Notes under the pieces: generated by a model
Told to the model about the DNA's origin: nothing
What the model saw: the letters and a program-made list of their open reading frames with translations, nothing else
Databases searched by the model: none
NCBI RefSeq assembly: GCF_020400725.1
Contig: NZ_JAINVG010000018.1
Span: 41,082 to 105,081 of the forward strand
Direction: 5' to 3'
Source: Streptomyces sp. NK15101
GTDB taxonomy: Bacteria > Actinomycetota > Actinomycetes > Streptomycetales > Streptomycetaceae
DNA: 64,000 nucleotides
Position numbers and translations under genes: made by a program
Shown: one piece after another, positions 36,642-46,519 of the stretch
Layout: each line of letters begins with the position of its first letter
Numbering within the stretch: position 1 is the stretch's first letter

Positions 36642-37891
36642 CGGAGGGTCACCTCCGCGCCGCGGAACGCGGGACCGGCCAGCAGGCTGCTCCAGTCCGG
36701 CAGGTCGCCGGGCCGTTTCTTCGCCGCGGGAGCGAGCAGTTCGTTGACGAGGTCGTTCTCCTGCGGGGAGTTGGCGGGGCCGAGTTCCTGGTCGGCCGCG
36801 GCGGACGCCCGTGCGGCGGGTGCGGCCGGGACGCCGAGGTAGGGCACGGGGTAGCAGTGCGGGCCGCCGCCGGAGCCGTACGAGGGCGTGTCACGGCCGG
36901 GGACGTAGGCGCCGCGGGAGGGGACGGTGGTCACCTCGACGTGCAGTCCGGGCCGGTCGGTGCCCTTGCCGAGCGCCTTGTCCATGGCGGGCACGAACTG
37001 GGCGAGGGTGCGCAGGGTGCAGGGGAAGGACGGGGAGTACTCGGCGAGCAGTTCCAGGGTGGGCCGGGCGGTGGCGCTGAGCCGGATGATGTTGTCCTTG
37101 TTCTGCCGGAGGAAGGTGGTCAGGTCCTGGGCCGTCCGGGTGGTGGCGCCGAAGGCGCCTGCCAGCGCGCCCTCCTTCTCGGCGAGGGTGCCGCTGGTGG
37201 TGGTGAAGTCGGTGAGCGCGGTGACGATGTCCGGTGCCGCGTCCGCGTAGAGGTGGCTGACCTTCACGAGTTCTTTCAGGTCGCGGGTGAGGGCGGGCAG
37301 GTGGGGGTTGAACTCGCGCAGGTGGGCGTCGAGGCGGGCGAGGGTCTCGCCGAGCTCGTCGCCGCGTCCCTCCAGGGCGCGGGAGACGGCGGACAGGGTG
37401 GCCGACAGTTTCTGCGGCTGGACGGCGGTGAGCAGGGGCAGGACGTCGTCGAGGACCTGCTGGAGTTCCACGGCGTTGCCGGAGCGGTCCTCCGGGATGA
37501 CGTCGCCGGGACCGAGCGGCCGCGCGGAGGGGTTCACGGGCGGTACGAGGGCGACGAACCGCTCGCCGAAGAGGGTCGTGGGCAGCATCTGGGCGCGGAC
37601 GTCGGAGGGGACGTGGCGCAGGGTTCCGGGCCGCATGGCGAGGGTGAGCCGGGCCCCGCCGTCGGTGGCGTCGATGGCGCGGACCTCGCCGACGACGACG
37701 CCGCGCAGTTTCACCTCGGCCCCGAGGTGCATCTCGTTGCCGACGCTGCCGGTCTCGACGACGATCGGGTCGGAGTCGGTGAAGCGTTTGTCGTAGACGG
37801 CGACCGCCAGCGAGGCGAGCAGGACGGGTACAAGGAGGAAGACGACGCCGGCGAACCGGCGGCGCAGGATCTCGGCCGTTGAGTCGCTCAT
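36638..37891 (-). CDS. Mce family protein, MceA-like
   Basis: A 417-residue MCE protein with one N-terminal helix (FAGVVFLLVPVLLASLAVAV), MCE domain (VGNEMHLGAEVKLRGVVVGEV), helical region, and a Cys-containing stretch near the C terminus (GGGPHCYPVPYLG) matching MceA. First of the six Mce genes; ATG 37891 sits 1 nt after the YrbE-B stop. Confidence 0.88.
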   Translation of the reverse strand: MSDSTAEILRRRFAGVVFLLVPVLLASLAVAVYDKRFTDSDPIVVETGSVGNEMHLGAEVKLRGVVVGEVRAIDATDGGARLTLAMRPGTLRHVPSDVRAQMLPTTLFGERFVALVPPVNPSARPLGPGDVIPEDRSGNAVELQQVLDDVLPLLTAVQPQKLSATLSAVSRALEGRGDELGETLARLDAHLREFNPHLPALTRDLKELVKVSHLYADAAPDIVTALTDFTTTSGTLAEKEGALAGAFGATTRTAQDLTTFLRQNKDNIIRLSATARPTLELLAEYSPSFPCTLRTLAQFVPAMDKALGKGTDRPGLHVEVTTVPSRGAYVPGRDTPSYGSGGGPHCYPVPYLGVPAAPAARASAAADQELGPANSPQENDLVNELLAPAAKKRPGDLPDWSSLLAGPAFRGAEVTLR

Positions 37892-37892
37892 C

Positions 37893-38699
37893 TCACCCCG
37901 CCACCTTCACGGTCGTGGTCGCGCCCCAGAGGGCCAGCGACAGGAAGAAGTCGGTGACGCTGATCAGCACGATGGCGTTGCGGACGGAGCGGCCGACGGC
38001 GATGCCGACGCCGGCGGGTCCACCGGAGGCGCGGAAGCCGTAGTAGCAGTGGGCGATGATCACCATCACGCTGAAGATCAGCACTTTCAGCACCGACAGG
38101 AGGACGTCCGTCGGTGACAGGAAGAGGTTGAAGTAGTGGTCGTAGGTGCCCTGTGACTGGCCGTTGAAGAGGACCGTGACGTAGCGGGAGGCCAGGTAGG
38201 AGGAGAGCAGTCCGATCGCGTAGAGCGGGACGATGGCGACGACGCCCGCGATGATGCGGGTGGTGACGAGGTACGGCATGGAGCGGATGCCCATGCCTTC
38301 GAGGGCGTCGACCTCTTCGTTGATGCGCATGGCGCCGAGCTGGGCGGTGAAGCCGGCGCCGACGGTCGCGGAGAGGGCGAGGCCGGCGACGAGCGGGGCG
38401 ATCTCACGGGTGTTGAAGTAGGCGGACACGAATCCGGTGAAGGCGGCGGTGCCGATCTGTTCGAGGGCCGCGTAGCCCTGGAGTCCGACGACGGTGCCGG
38501 TGAACAGCGTCATCGCGATCATGACGCCGATGGTGCCGCCGATGACGCCGAGGCCGCCGGAGCCGAAGGCGACCTCGGCGAGCAGCCGTTGCACCTCTTT
38601 GAGGTAGCGGCGCAGCGTGCGCGGGATCCAGAGGAGGGCTCTGACGTAGAAGAGGAGCTGGTCACCGGAGCGGTCGAGCCAGACGAACGGGGAGGCCAT
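37893..38699 (-). CDS. YrbE/MlaE-type permease, second subunit
   Basis: A 268-residue ABC permease with about five helices and the MlaE family motif ALEGMGIRSMPYLVTTRIIAG that couples to the ATPase. The AGVGIAVGRSVRNAIVLI segment near the C terminus is typical. With YrbE-A it forms the inner-membrane channel for Mce-delivered lipid. Confidence 0.9.
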   Translation of the reverse strand: MASPFVWLDRSGDQLLFYVRALLWIPRTLRRYLKEVQRLLAEVAFGSGGLGVIGGTIGVMIAMTLFTGTVVGLQGYAALEQIGTAAFTGFVSAYFNTREIAPLVAGLALSATVGAGFTAQLGAMRINEEVDALEGMGIRSMPYLVTTRIIAGVVAIVPLYAIGLLSSYLASRYVTVLFNGQSQGTYDHYFNLFLSPTDVLLSVLKVLIFSVMVIIAHCYYGFRASGGPAGVGIAVGRSVRNAIVLISVTDFFLSLALWGATTTVKVAG

Positions 38700-38704
38700 C
38701 CGTC

Positions 38705-39469
38705 TCAGCCTCCCTTCGGCGGGACGATCTGCAGGTAGATGCCCGTCAGCACCATGTTCACGAAGAACAGCAGCATGAAGGTGATGACGACGGACTGGTT
38801 CACGGCGTCGCCGACGCCTTTGGGTCCGCCGCGGGGGTTGAGTCCGCGGTAGGCGGCGACGATGCCGGCGATGAACCCGAAGATCAGGGCCTTGAGTTCG
38901 CTGATGTAGAGGTCGGGCAGCTGGGCGAGGGCGGAGAAGCTGGAGAGGTACGCGCCGGGGGTGCCGCCCTGGAGGACGATGTTGAAGAAGTAGCCGCCGA
39001 GCGTGCCGACGACGGAGACCATGCCGTTGAGGAGCACTGCGACCGCCATGGTGGCGAGGACGCGCGGGACGACCAGTCGCTGGACGGGCGAGACGCCCAT
39101 GACCTCCATGGCGTCGAGCTCCTCCCTGATCTTGCGGGAGCCGAGGTCGGCGCAGATGGCGGAGCCGCCGGCGCCCGCGATCAGGAGGGCCACGATGAGG
39201 GGGCTGGCCTGCTGGATGACGGCGAGGACGCTCGCGCCGCCGGTGAAGGACTGGGCTCCCAGCTGCTGGGTGAGCGAGCCGACCTGGAGGGCGATGACGG
39301 CGCCGAACGGGATGGAGACGAGCGCGGCCGGCAGGATGGTGACACTGGCGACGAACCAGAACTGCTCGACGAACTCCCGTAACTGGAAGGGCCGCCGGAA
39401 GACGGCCCGGCTCACCTCGGCGGCGAGGGCGAAGAGGCGGCCGGTCTGCCGCAGCGCGCCGGCGATCAC
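38705..39469 (-). CDS. YrbE/MlaE-type permease, first subunit
   Basis: A 254-residue permease. It has IPFGAVIALQVGSLTQQLGA, IREELDAMEVMGVSPVQRLVVPRVLA (coupling helix) and GPKGVGDAVNQSVVITFM, conserved in YrbE4A-like proteins. GTG 39469 overlaps the ATPase stop (GTGA). Partner of the second YrbE subunit. Confidence 0.9.
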   Translation of the reverse strand: MIAGALRQTGRLFALAAEVSRAVFRRPFQLREFVEQFWFVASVTILPAALVSIPFGAVIALQVGSLTQQLGAQSFTGGASVLAVIQQASPLIVALLIAGAGGSAICADLGSRKIREELDAMEVMGVSPVQRLVVPRVLATMAVAVLLNGMVSVVGTLGGYFFNIVLQGGTPGAYLSSFSALAQLPDLYISELKALIFGFIAGIVAAYRGLNPRGGPKGVGDAVNQSVVITFMLLFFVNMVLTGIYLQIVPPKGG

Positions 39470-40476
39470 GAGCCGCTCCCGGTGGCCGGCGCGGTCAGGG
39501 TGGGCGCCGCGGCGCCGCGCGCGTAGGTGTCGCGGATGGCGGCGCGGGCTGCGGGCGGCAGCTGGTCGAGCATGCCGAGGACGCGTTCGCGCCGTCGGGT
39601 GACGGCCGCGCGGGGCGGCAGGCCGGGTGAGGGTTCCAGCTGCGGGACGATGTCGCGGGGTGTCGTCGGGCGGCTCGCGGGGCCGGCCGCCTCCGCGGCG
39701 AGGAGCGCGGCGTCCTTCTCCTCGGACATGCCGATGGGGCCTTCGCGGCGGCCGGCGAGGAACTGGGTGACGACCGGTTCGTCGCTGGTGAGGAGGACCT
39801 CTCGGGGGCCGAAGGTGACGAGCCTGCGCCGGAAGAACATCCCCATGTTGTCGGGTACGGTGGCGGCGATGTCGAGGTTGTGGGTGACGATCAGCATCGT
39901 CGCGTCGATCCGGGCGTTGAGGTCGATCAGCAGTTGGGACAGGTAGGCGGTGCGGACGGGGTCGAGACCGGAGTCCGGCTCGTCGCACAGGACGATCTGC
40001 GGGTCGAGCACGAGCGCTCGGGCCAGCCCGGCGCGTTTGCGCATGCCGCCGCTGATCTCGCCCGGCAGCTTGTCCTCCGCGCCGAGCAGGCCGACGAGTT
40101 CGATCCGTTCCATGACGATGCGCCGGATCTCGGACTCCCGTTTGCGGGTGTGCTCGCGCAGGGGGAAGGCGATGTTGTCGAAGAGGCTCATGGAGCCGAA
40201 GAGGGCGCCGTCCTGGAACATGAGGCCGAAGAGTTTCCGGGTCTCGTAGATGTCCCGTTCGGGGCTGCTGACCATGTCGACGCCGTTGATGAGGACACGG
40301 CCCTGCTGGGGTTTGAGCAGACCGATGAGCGATTTCAGGAAGACGGTCTTCCCGGTGCCGGAAGGGCCGAGCATCACGCTGACCTCTCCGGCCGGCAGGG
40401 TGAGCGACACGTCCTGCCAGATGTTCTGCTTGCCGAAGGACATGGTCAGCCCCTCGACGACTACTTCGATTCCCAT
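39466..40476 (-). CDS. Mce transporter ATPase (MlaF/Mkl/MceG-like)
   Basis: A 336-residue ABC ATPase. Walker A GPSGTGKT is at residues 37-44, the signature is ISGGMRKRAG, Walker B is QIVLCDEPDSGLD, and the H-loop is VTHN. ISGGMRKRAG and DEPDSGLDPV are specific to the MlaF/MceG group. About 80 residues after the H-loop form a C-terminal extension like that of MceG. Mycobacteria encode MceG away from mce loci; here it opens the operon. ATG 40476 has GGAGG upstream. Confidence 0.92.
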   Translation of the reverse strand: MGIEVVVEGLTMSFGKQNIWQDVSLTLPAGEVSVMLGPSGTGKTVFLKSLIGLLKPQQGRVLINGVDMVSSPERDIYETRKLFGLMFQDGALFGSMSLFDNIAFPLREHTRKRESEIRRIVMERIELVGLLGAEDKLPGEISGGMRKRAGLARALVLDPQIVLCDEPDSGLDPVRTAYLSQLLIDLNARIDATMLIVTHNLDIAATVPDNMGMFFRRRLVTFGPREVLLTSDEPVVTQFLAGRREGPIGMSEEKDAALLAAEAAGPASRPTTPRDIVPQLEPSPGLPPRAAVTRRRERVLGMLDQLPPAARAAIRDTYARGAAAPTLTAPATGSGS

Positions 40477-41724
<1,248 letters not shown>

Positions 41725-41738
41725 GGACGCAGGAACCC

Positions 41739-41775
41739 GCGTCCGTCCGGCCGGCGACCCCGGCCGGGCGGACGC
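41739..41775 (+). terminator. Hairpin terminator
   Basis: A 16-bp stem with one G-U pair (41739-41754/41760-41775) and a 5-nt loop, 14 nt after the stop codon of the first secreted-protein gene. Confidence 0.7.
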
Positions 41776-41844
41776 GGCCCTGTGCGCGCCCTTCGCCGGC
41801 CCCCTTCCCCCGTCGGCACACGAACGATCCGAGCGGAGCAGCAG

Positions 41845-43476
41845 ATGACAGGCCCCGGGCCCACTCCTCGACCTTCCCGCATCCGCGCGCGCGGGGCGGC
41901 GGTCGCCGCGTTCGTGGCGCTCGCCCCCCTGCTCCCGGCCGCAGCCGTCGCCGTCGGGACGCTGAAGGTCGACACCGCTCTGCCCTACGTCTGCACCCTC
42001 CCCTCGGGACAGCAGCCCGCGACGGTACGGATCACCGCGGCCTTCCCCGACCGGGCGGCCCCCGGCGAGGAGATCAGGCCCACCGACGTCACCACGACGG
42101 TGGAGCTTCCGGCCGCGGCCGGCCTCACCGCGTCCCTGGGCCCCACCGTACGGGCGGAGACCCGGCTCACGGTCGGTGTGGCCCAGAACGATCAGCGTGC
42201 CGAGGCCACGTGGAGCGGTACGGCGCAATCCCTCGACGTCCCCGCCGAAGGGCCGCTCGTGCTCACCACGACCGGCGACGTGCCGGCCCTGACGACGGAC
42301 ACCGCCGGCGATCTGACCCTCACCGCCGCGGGCCTCGCCCTCGATCTCGCCGCGGGCACGGCCGACAGCGCTCCCACCGCCCCCGCCTCCCTCTCCGTCG
42401 CCTGCGTCCCCGCTCAGGACGCGGAGGGCCGGACGCTGCTCGCCACGGTCCCGGTCGTCACCGGCACCGGGGAACCGGGCACCCCTTCCGCGTCGCCGTC
42501 CGCCCCTTCGGGCTCCCCTTCCTCCGCCCCCTCCTCCGGGCCGTCCTCCCCCTCGGGACGGACGGTCCCGGTGAGGCCGGGAACGGCGGAGGGGACGGGC
42601 CGCACCCCGGAGGACCCGCGGACCGGGCAGCGGACGGGCGGGGACGGAGGCCTGACGGTCACGGACGAGGAGGCGCCCGGCACCCCGGCGGGCCGGCCGG
42701 CCGCACCGCCCTGCGTCACCGAGAAACCGACCCCCACGTCGCTGTCGGCGTACATCACCGGCTACTCCAACGTGCGGAAGCTGAACGGCGCCACCGTCAT
42801 ACCGGTGTCCTGCGTCCTGATCGAGCAGGGCCAGCCGGAGTTCGTCGTCCGGCCGGACGGAAGCATGCACCTCCTCACTCCGTCGGTGGGAAACCTCTCC
42901 TACCAGGGGCGCAAGCAGACCCCGCCGTTCAGGGCCACCTTCCTGACGTTCGGCTTCGCGCCGGTCACGGCCACCATGGTCCTGGAGCAGACGGGGCCCC
43001 TGACCGTCGACTCGGACGTCCTCCTGGTCTTCCCCGACAACCTCTCGGAGACGTACATCCGCGCCCGCCTCGTCCTGCGCGTCCTCGACGTCCGGGTGAA
43101 CGGCACCCGGCTGGACGTCGGCCCCTCGTGCCGCACCGAGCAGCCGCTCGCCTCTCCCGAGCCCGATCCCGCCAAGTACCCCGGGAACCACCTCGTGCTC
43201 CTGGGCAAGGGGCAGCTCATCAACGGCACGGACGCGACCGGCTACCTCCTCACCGGCGGCGGCCCGCTCACCGGCGAGGTGTCCATCCCCGCCTTCAAGG
43301 GCTGCGGCGCCGGCGGCGAGAACCTCGACCGGCTCCTCACCGCCTCCATCTCCGGCCCCGGCAACCACATCAAGCAGATCCAGGGTCAGACCTGCGCCGT
43401 GGGCGTCGACGTGCCCACCGACGGCCAGTGCACCGAGGACCGCCAGCCGTACGTGGTCCCCAAGCCCGAACGCTGA
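41845..43476 (+). CDS. Secreted DUF6801-type protein
   Basis: A 543-residue exported protein. Signal peptide about residues 1-38. An N-terminal beta domain (LPYVCTLPSGQQPATVRI) resembles the DUF6801 family. A Ser/Pro/Thr/Gly-rich linker (about 210-285) joins it to a C-terminal domain of about 250 residues with several Cys (PPCVTEK, PVSCVL, PSCRTE, GCGAGG, QTCAVG, QCTED). No LPXTG motif. Context beside mce suggests an envelope role in substrate binding, but no function is known. Confidence 0.75.
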   Translation: MTGPGPTPRPSRIRARGAAVAAFVALAPLLPAAAVAVGTLKVDTALPYVCTLPSGQQPATVRITAAFPDRAAPGEEIRPTDVTTTVELPAAAGLTASLGPTVRAETRLTVGVAQNDQRAEATWSGTAQSLDVPAEGPLVLTTTGDVPALTTDTAGDLTLTAAGLALDLAAGTADSAPTAPASLSVACVPAQDAEGRTLLATVPVVTGTGEPGTPSASPSAPSGSPSSAPSSGPSSPSGRTVPVRPGTAEGTGRTPEDPRTGQRTGGDGGLTVTDEEAPGTPAGRPAAPPCVTEKPTPTSLSAYITGYSNVRKLNGATVIPVSCVLIEQGQPEFVVRPDGSMHLLTPSVGNLSYQGRKQTPPFRATFLTFGFAPVTATMVLEQTGPLTVDSDVLLVFPDNLSETYIRARLVLRVLDVRVNGTRLDVGPSCRTEQPLASPEPDPAKYPGNHLVLLGKGQLINGTDATGYLLTGGGPLTGEVSIPAFKGCGAGGENLDRLLTASISGPGNHIKQIQGQTCAVGVDVPTDGQCTEDRQPYVVPKPER

Positions 43477-43515
43477 ACCGACCCGTCCCCCTCTCCCCCA
43501 CGGAAGGCAGCCGCC

Positions 43516-44457
43516 ATGTCCCTCGCCTCCTCCCGCACGAGACTCGCCACCCTCTCCGCGCTGACCGCGCTCGGTGCCTTCGCCTCCATCGGCACGGCGA
43601 CCGCGGCCGTTCCGCAGTTGAACGGCGCCTGGGGCCCGTTCGACCGCTGCCCCGTCGACGCCCCCGCGATACTCGCCGCCGACGGCCTCGACAAGGCGCC
43701 GCAGTGCGTGTCGTCCTCCTCAGCCGGCGGCTCCATCAAGCTCGGCAACACGACCGTCGTCACCGGGAGGACGAACCTCCAGATCGGCGTGATCCAGAAC
43801 GCCGACGGCACCAACACCGTCGTCCCCCCGCCCGCCGGCTCGCTCATCGCCGACTCCGCCACCGTCCCCGGCGGTCTGCTCGGCCTGATGTGTCCGAGCG
43901 ACATCCCGTTCATCACCGACATCTGCCGACAGCTGTCGGACGCCAACCTGAACAAGATCACCGCCACCGTGGAATCGGTCGGCACGCCCTCGGAGTTCGA
44001 CCAGATCGCGGGCGTCCTCACCGACATGCCGATCGTGCGGATCCCGGTCCGCATCCACCTCCAGAACCCCTTCCTCGGCAGCAACTGCTACATCGGCACG
44101 AAGTCCAACCCGATCGTGCTGCGTCCGAGCAACCTCACCTCCCCCGACTTCTCCGTCGAGCGCTACGACGGCGACGGCACCCCGAACGAGGAGGGCGACA
44201 TGAGCCGCCTGAACATCCTCGGCTCCACCCAGGTCGACAGGACCTTCGCCGTCCCCGGCGCCAGTGGCTGCGGCTTCGGCCTCGGCCTCGTCGACGGCGC
44301 GGTCAACCTCAAGACCGGGCTGCCCGCCGCCTCCGGCAGGAACAGCATCACCCTCAACGACACCCGGACCTACCTGACCGGTCTCTACGCCCCCGGGGTC
44401 ATCGCCCCCGACGCCGGAAAGGTCTTCTCGCAGAACTGGCACTCGGCAGTCAGGTAA
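43516..44457 (+). CDS. Secreted protein of unknown function
   Basis: A 313-residue exported protein with a signal peptide ending near TATAA (residue about 31). The mature part carries seven Cys (RCPVD, PQCVSS, MCPSD, DICRQ, SNCYIG, SGCGFG) and TVPGGLLGLMCPSDIPFITD, suggesting a disulfide-rich compact fold. No recognised domain. GGAAGGC precedes ATG 43516. It is last of the three secreted genes beside mce. Confidence 0.75.
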   Translation: MSLASSRTRLATLSALTALGAFASIGTATAAVPQLNGAWGPFDRCPVDAPAILAADGLDKAPQCVSSSSAGGSIKLGNTTVVTGRTNLQIGVIQNADGTNTVVPPPAGSLIADSATVPGGLLGLMCPSDIPFITDICRQLSDANLNKITATVESVGTPSEFDQIAGVLTDMPIVRIPVRIHLQNPFLGSNCYIGTKSNPIVLRPSNLTSPDFSVERYDGDGTPNEEGDMSRLNILGSTQVDRTFAVPGASGCGFGLGLVDGAVNLKTGLPAASGRNSITLNDTRTYLTGLYAPGVIAPDAGKVFSQNWHSAVR

Positions 44458-44595
44458 CGGCCACCCAGGGGCGATTCCCGGCCTACTCGGGCGGCACACG
44501 GGCCACCGGGGCGCCAACTCTTGCGCAAGTTGTGTACAGCACACAGCAGTTGATTTAGCTTCAGCAGTCCCCGTTGGTACGCACCTGACGGCCAA

Positions 44596-44627
44596 GGCGG
44601 CGCCCGCCCACCACGGCGGGCGCCGCC
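44596..44627 (+). terminator. Hairpin upstream of PucR-family gene
   Basis: A perfect 13-bp stem (44596-44608/44615-44627) with a 6-nt loop, followed by a C-rich run, about 43 nt before the next start. It probably ends the secreted-gene transcript. A CTTGCGCAAG palindrome and a TGTG-TACAG-CACA repeat upstream (44520-44545) are candidate PucR or other operator sites. Confidence 0.6.
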
Positions 44628-44670
44628 CCCCCGCCCCCCCCCGGTCGCGCAGGAGAGCAAGGGATCGGTC

Positions 44671-45882
44671 ATGCCCGCAACCGCACAGTCCCCGAACATC
44701 GGCGAGCCGCTCGATCCGCTTCCCAGGGAGTTCGCCGCCCTGATGAGACCGGAGATCCCGGGCCTCATCAAGGAGATCGGTGTGGAGGTCCAGCGGGCCT
44801 ATCCCGTGTACGCCCACCTCTTCAAGGGACCCCACTCGGACGCGATCCGCCTGGGGGTGGAACAGGCGCTCGCGGCCTTCGTGGAGCGGGTCGCGGACCC
44901 CGGGCGGAACTCGGCCCTGCGGGACGAGCTGCTCCGCAAGTTCGGCCGGGTGGAGGCCTACGAGGGCCGGGACCTCGACACCCTGCAGGGCGCCTATCGC
45001 CTCGGCGCGCGCATCGCGTTACGCCGGGCCAAGAGCATCGGGCGCACGTACAACCTCTCCCCCACCCTGATCCTGGCCTTCGCGGACGCCCTCTTCGCCT
45101 ACGTCGACGAGCTGGAGGCCCTCTCCCGCGAGGGCTATCTCATGGTCCAGGAGCGCGCCGTGGCCGATGTGGCGGCGCTGCGGAGACAGCTGCTCCACCT
45201 GGTCGTCGCCGGCCCGCCGCTGCCCCGGGCGACCATCGCCGAACTGTGCCAGGAGGCCTCCTGGCAGCTCCCCGCCGAGTGCACCCTGGTGGCCCTCCGC
45301 CCGCCGGTCGCCGAACTCGTCCAGGCGGGCCTCGACCGCGACGTCCTGGCCGACCTCGGCCTTCCCGAGCCGCATCTGCTCATCCCCGGCCCGCTCACCG
45401 CGCAGCGCCTCGCGATGCTCGACTCCGCACTGGCCGGCACCCCCGCCGTCATCGGTCTGACCGTGCCGCCGGCGCAGGCGGCGCACTCCATCCGCTGGGC
45501 GCGGCGCGTCCTGCAGCTCATCGACGACGGCATCGTGGCGGACGCTCCCCTCGTGCGCTGCGAGGAGCACCTGACAACGTTGTGGCTGTTGTCCGATCCG
45601 GCCCTCACGGCCCATCTCGCCGCGCGCGAACTGGCCCCGCTCGACGGGCTGTCCGGCACCCGGCGCGAGCGGCTGGTCGAGACCCTGCGCGTGCACGTCT
45701 CCACGCGGGCCCCCGCCGAACAGGTCGGCGAGATGCTGGGCGTGCACGCCCAGACGGTGCGCTACCGCCTGCGGAACCTGGACAACCACTTCGGCGACCG
45801 GCTCCTCGACCCCGACCACCGGTTCGCCCTGGAGGCGGCCCTGCGCTCGCTCCACCTCCAGGGCAGGAAGCGCGCGAACTGA
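44671..45882 (+). CDS. PucR-family transcriptional regulator
   Basis: A 403-residue PucR/CdaR-type regulator. A long N-terminal helical region (about 1-160) and a GGDEF-like middle precede the C-terminal HTH_30 domain: STRAPAEQVGEMLGVHAQTV then RYRLRNLDNHFGDRL. It sits between the mce/secreted cluster and the HxlR operon. Such regulators often respond to aromatic or fatty acyl metabolites. A paralogue lies at 49388-50554. Confidence 0.88.
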   Translation: MPATAQSPNIGEPLDPLPREFAALMRPEIPGLIKEIGVEVQRAYPVYAHLFKGPHSDAIRLGVEQALAAFVERVADPGRNSALRDELLRKFGRVEAYEGRDLDTLQGAYRLGARIALRRAKSIGRTYNLSPTLILAFADALFAYVDELEALSREGYLMVQERAVADVAALRRQLLHLVVAGPPLPRATIAELCQEASWQLPAECTLVALRPPVAELVQAGLDRDVLADLGLPEPHLLIPGPLTAQRLAMLDSALAGTPAVIGLTVPPAQAAHSIRWARRVLQLIDDGIVADAPLVRCEEHLTTLWLLSDPALTAHLAARELAPLDGLSGTRRERLVETLRVHVSTRAPAEQVGEMLGVHAQTVRYRLRNLDNHFGDRLLDPDHRFALEAALRSLHLQGRKRAN

Positions 45883-45904
45883 GCCGCGCACGCCTCCTCT
45901 CCCC

Positions 45905-45929
45905 GCCTGCCGCCCCAGGAGCGGCGGGC
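45905..45929. terminator. Hairpin between converging PucR and HxlR genes
   Basis: A 9-bp stem including one G-U pair (GCCTGCCGC/GCGGCGGGC) with a 7-nt loop in a 60-bp convergent gap. Confidence 0.5.
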
Positions 45930-45942
45930 CGGCGCGGGGGCG

Positions 45943-46425
45943 TCAGTCGCGGCGCCAGTCGGGGTGCACGCGGACCTCGATGTCGTCGGAGGACGGATCC
46001 GGTGCCGGGTCGGCCGTCACCCGCACGCTCAACGGGCGGCCGCTCTCGGCCTCGACGAAGGCCAGCGGCGGACGGCCGTCCTGCAGATACGCGTCGCCCC
46101 ACCGGACCAGTGACAGGAAGACCGGCAGGAGGTCCTCGCCGGCCGCGGTCAGCCGGTACTCGTCGCGCGCCCGCTTCCCCGGCTCCTGGTAGGGGGTGCG
46201 CGCCACGACCCCGGCGGCCTCCAGCTGCTTGAGCGCGCGGGACACCGAGGGCGCGGAGGTGCCGATCCTCGTCACGAAGTCCTCGAACCTGGTCGTGCCG
46301 TAGAAGCACTCCCGCACGACCATGAAGACCGTCCGGGTGCTGAGCAGGTCGAGCACCCGGCCGGCCGAGCACCCGTCGCCGATCGACCACGCGTCCCGGT
46401 CGCTCAACCGCTTCTCGAACCTCAT
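45943..46425 (-). CDS. HxlR-family winged-helix regulator
   Basis: A 160-residue protein with the HxlR pattern: DLLSTRTVFMVVRECFYGTT then RFEDFVTRIG, ALKQLEAAGVVARTPYQEPG and YRLTAAGEDLLPVFLSLVRWG. It diverges from the SDR/tautomerase operon with a repeat-rich 94-bp gap and probably represses it in response to a reactive small molecule. ATG 46425 has GGGTGG upstream; GTG 46431 is an alternative. Confidence 0.88.
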   Translation of the reverse strand: MRFEKRLSDRDAWSIGDGCSAGRVLDLLSTRTVFMVVRECFYGTTRFEDFVTRIGTSAPSVSRALKQLEAAGVVARTPYQEPGKRARDEYRLTAAGEDLLPVFLSLVRWGDAYLQDGRPPLAFVEAESGRPLSVRVTADPAPDPSSDDIEVRVHPDWRRD

Positions 46426-46440
46426 CGCCACCCACCCATT

Positions 46441-46504
46441 GTAACTAATGCTTGCGTTACTCAGCCCTGACGTGCTTGCATCTGACTAACGAAGTCGTTA
46501 TCCA
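46441..46504 (+). promoter_or_regulatory. Operator and promoter region for SDR/tautomerase operon
   Basis: GTAAC-N10-GTTAC (46441-46460) and a perfect palindrome TAACGA-AG-TCGTTA (46487-46500). The latter sits inside the spacer of TTGCAT (46476-46481) and TATCCA (46499-46504). The position fits repression by the divergent HxlR protein. Confidence 0.55.
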
Positions 46505-46519
46505 GATGGGGAGCATGCT

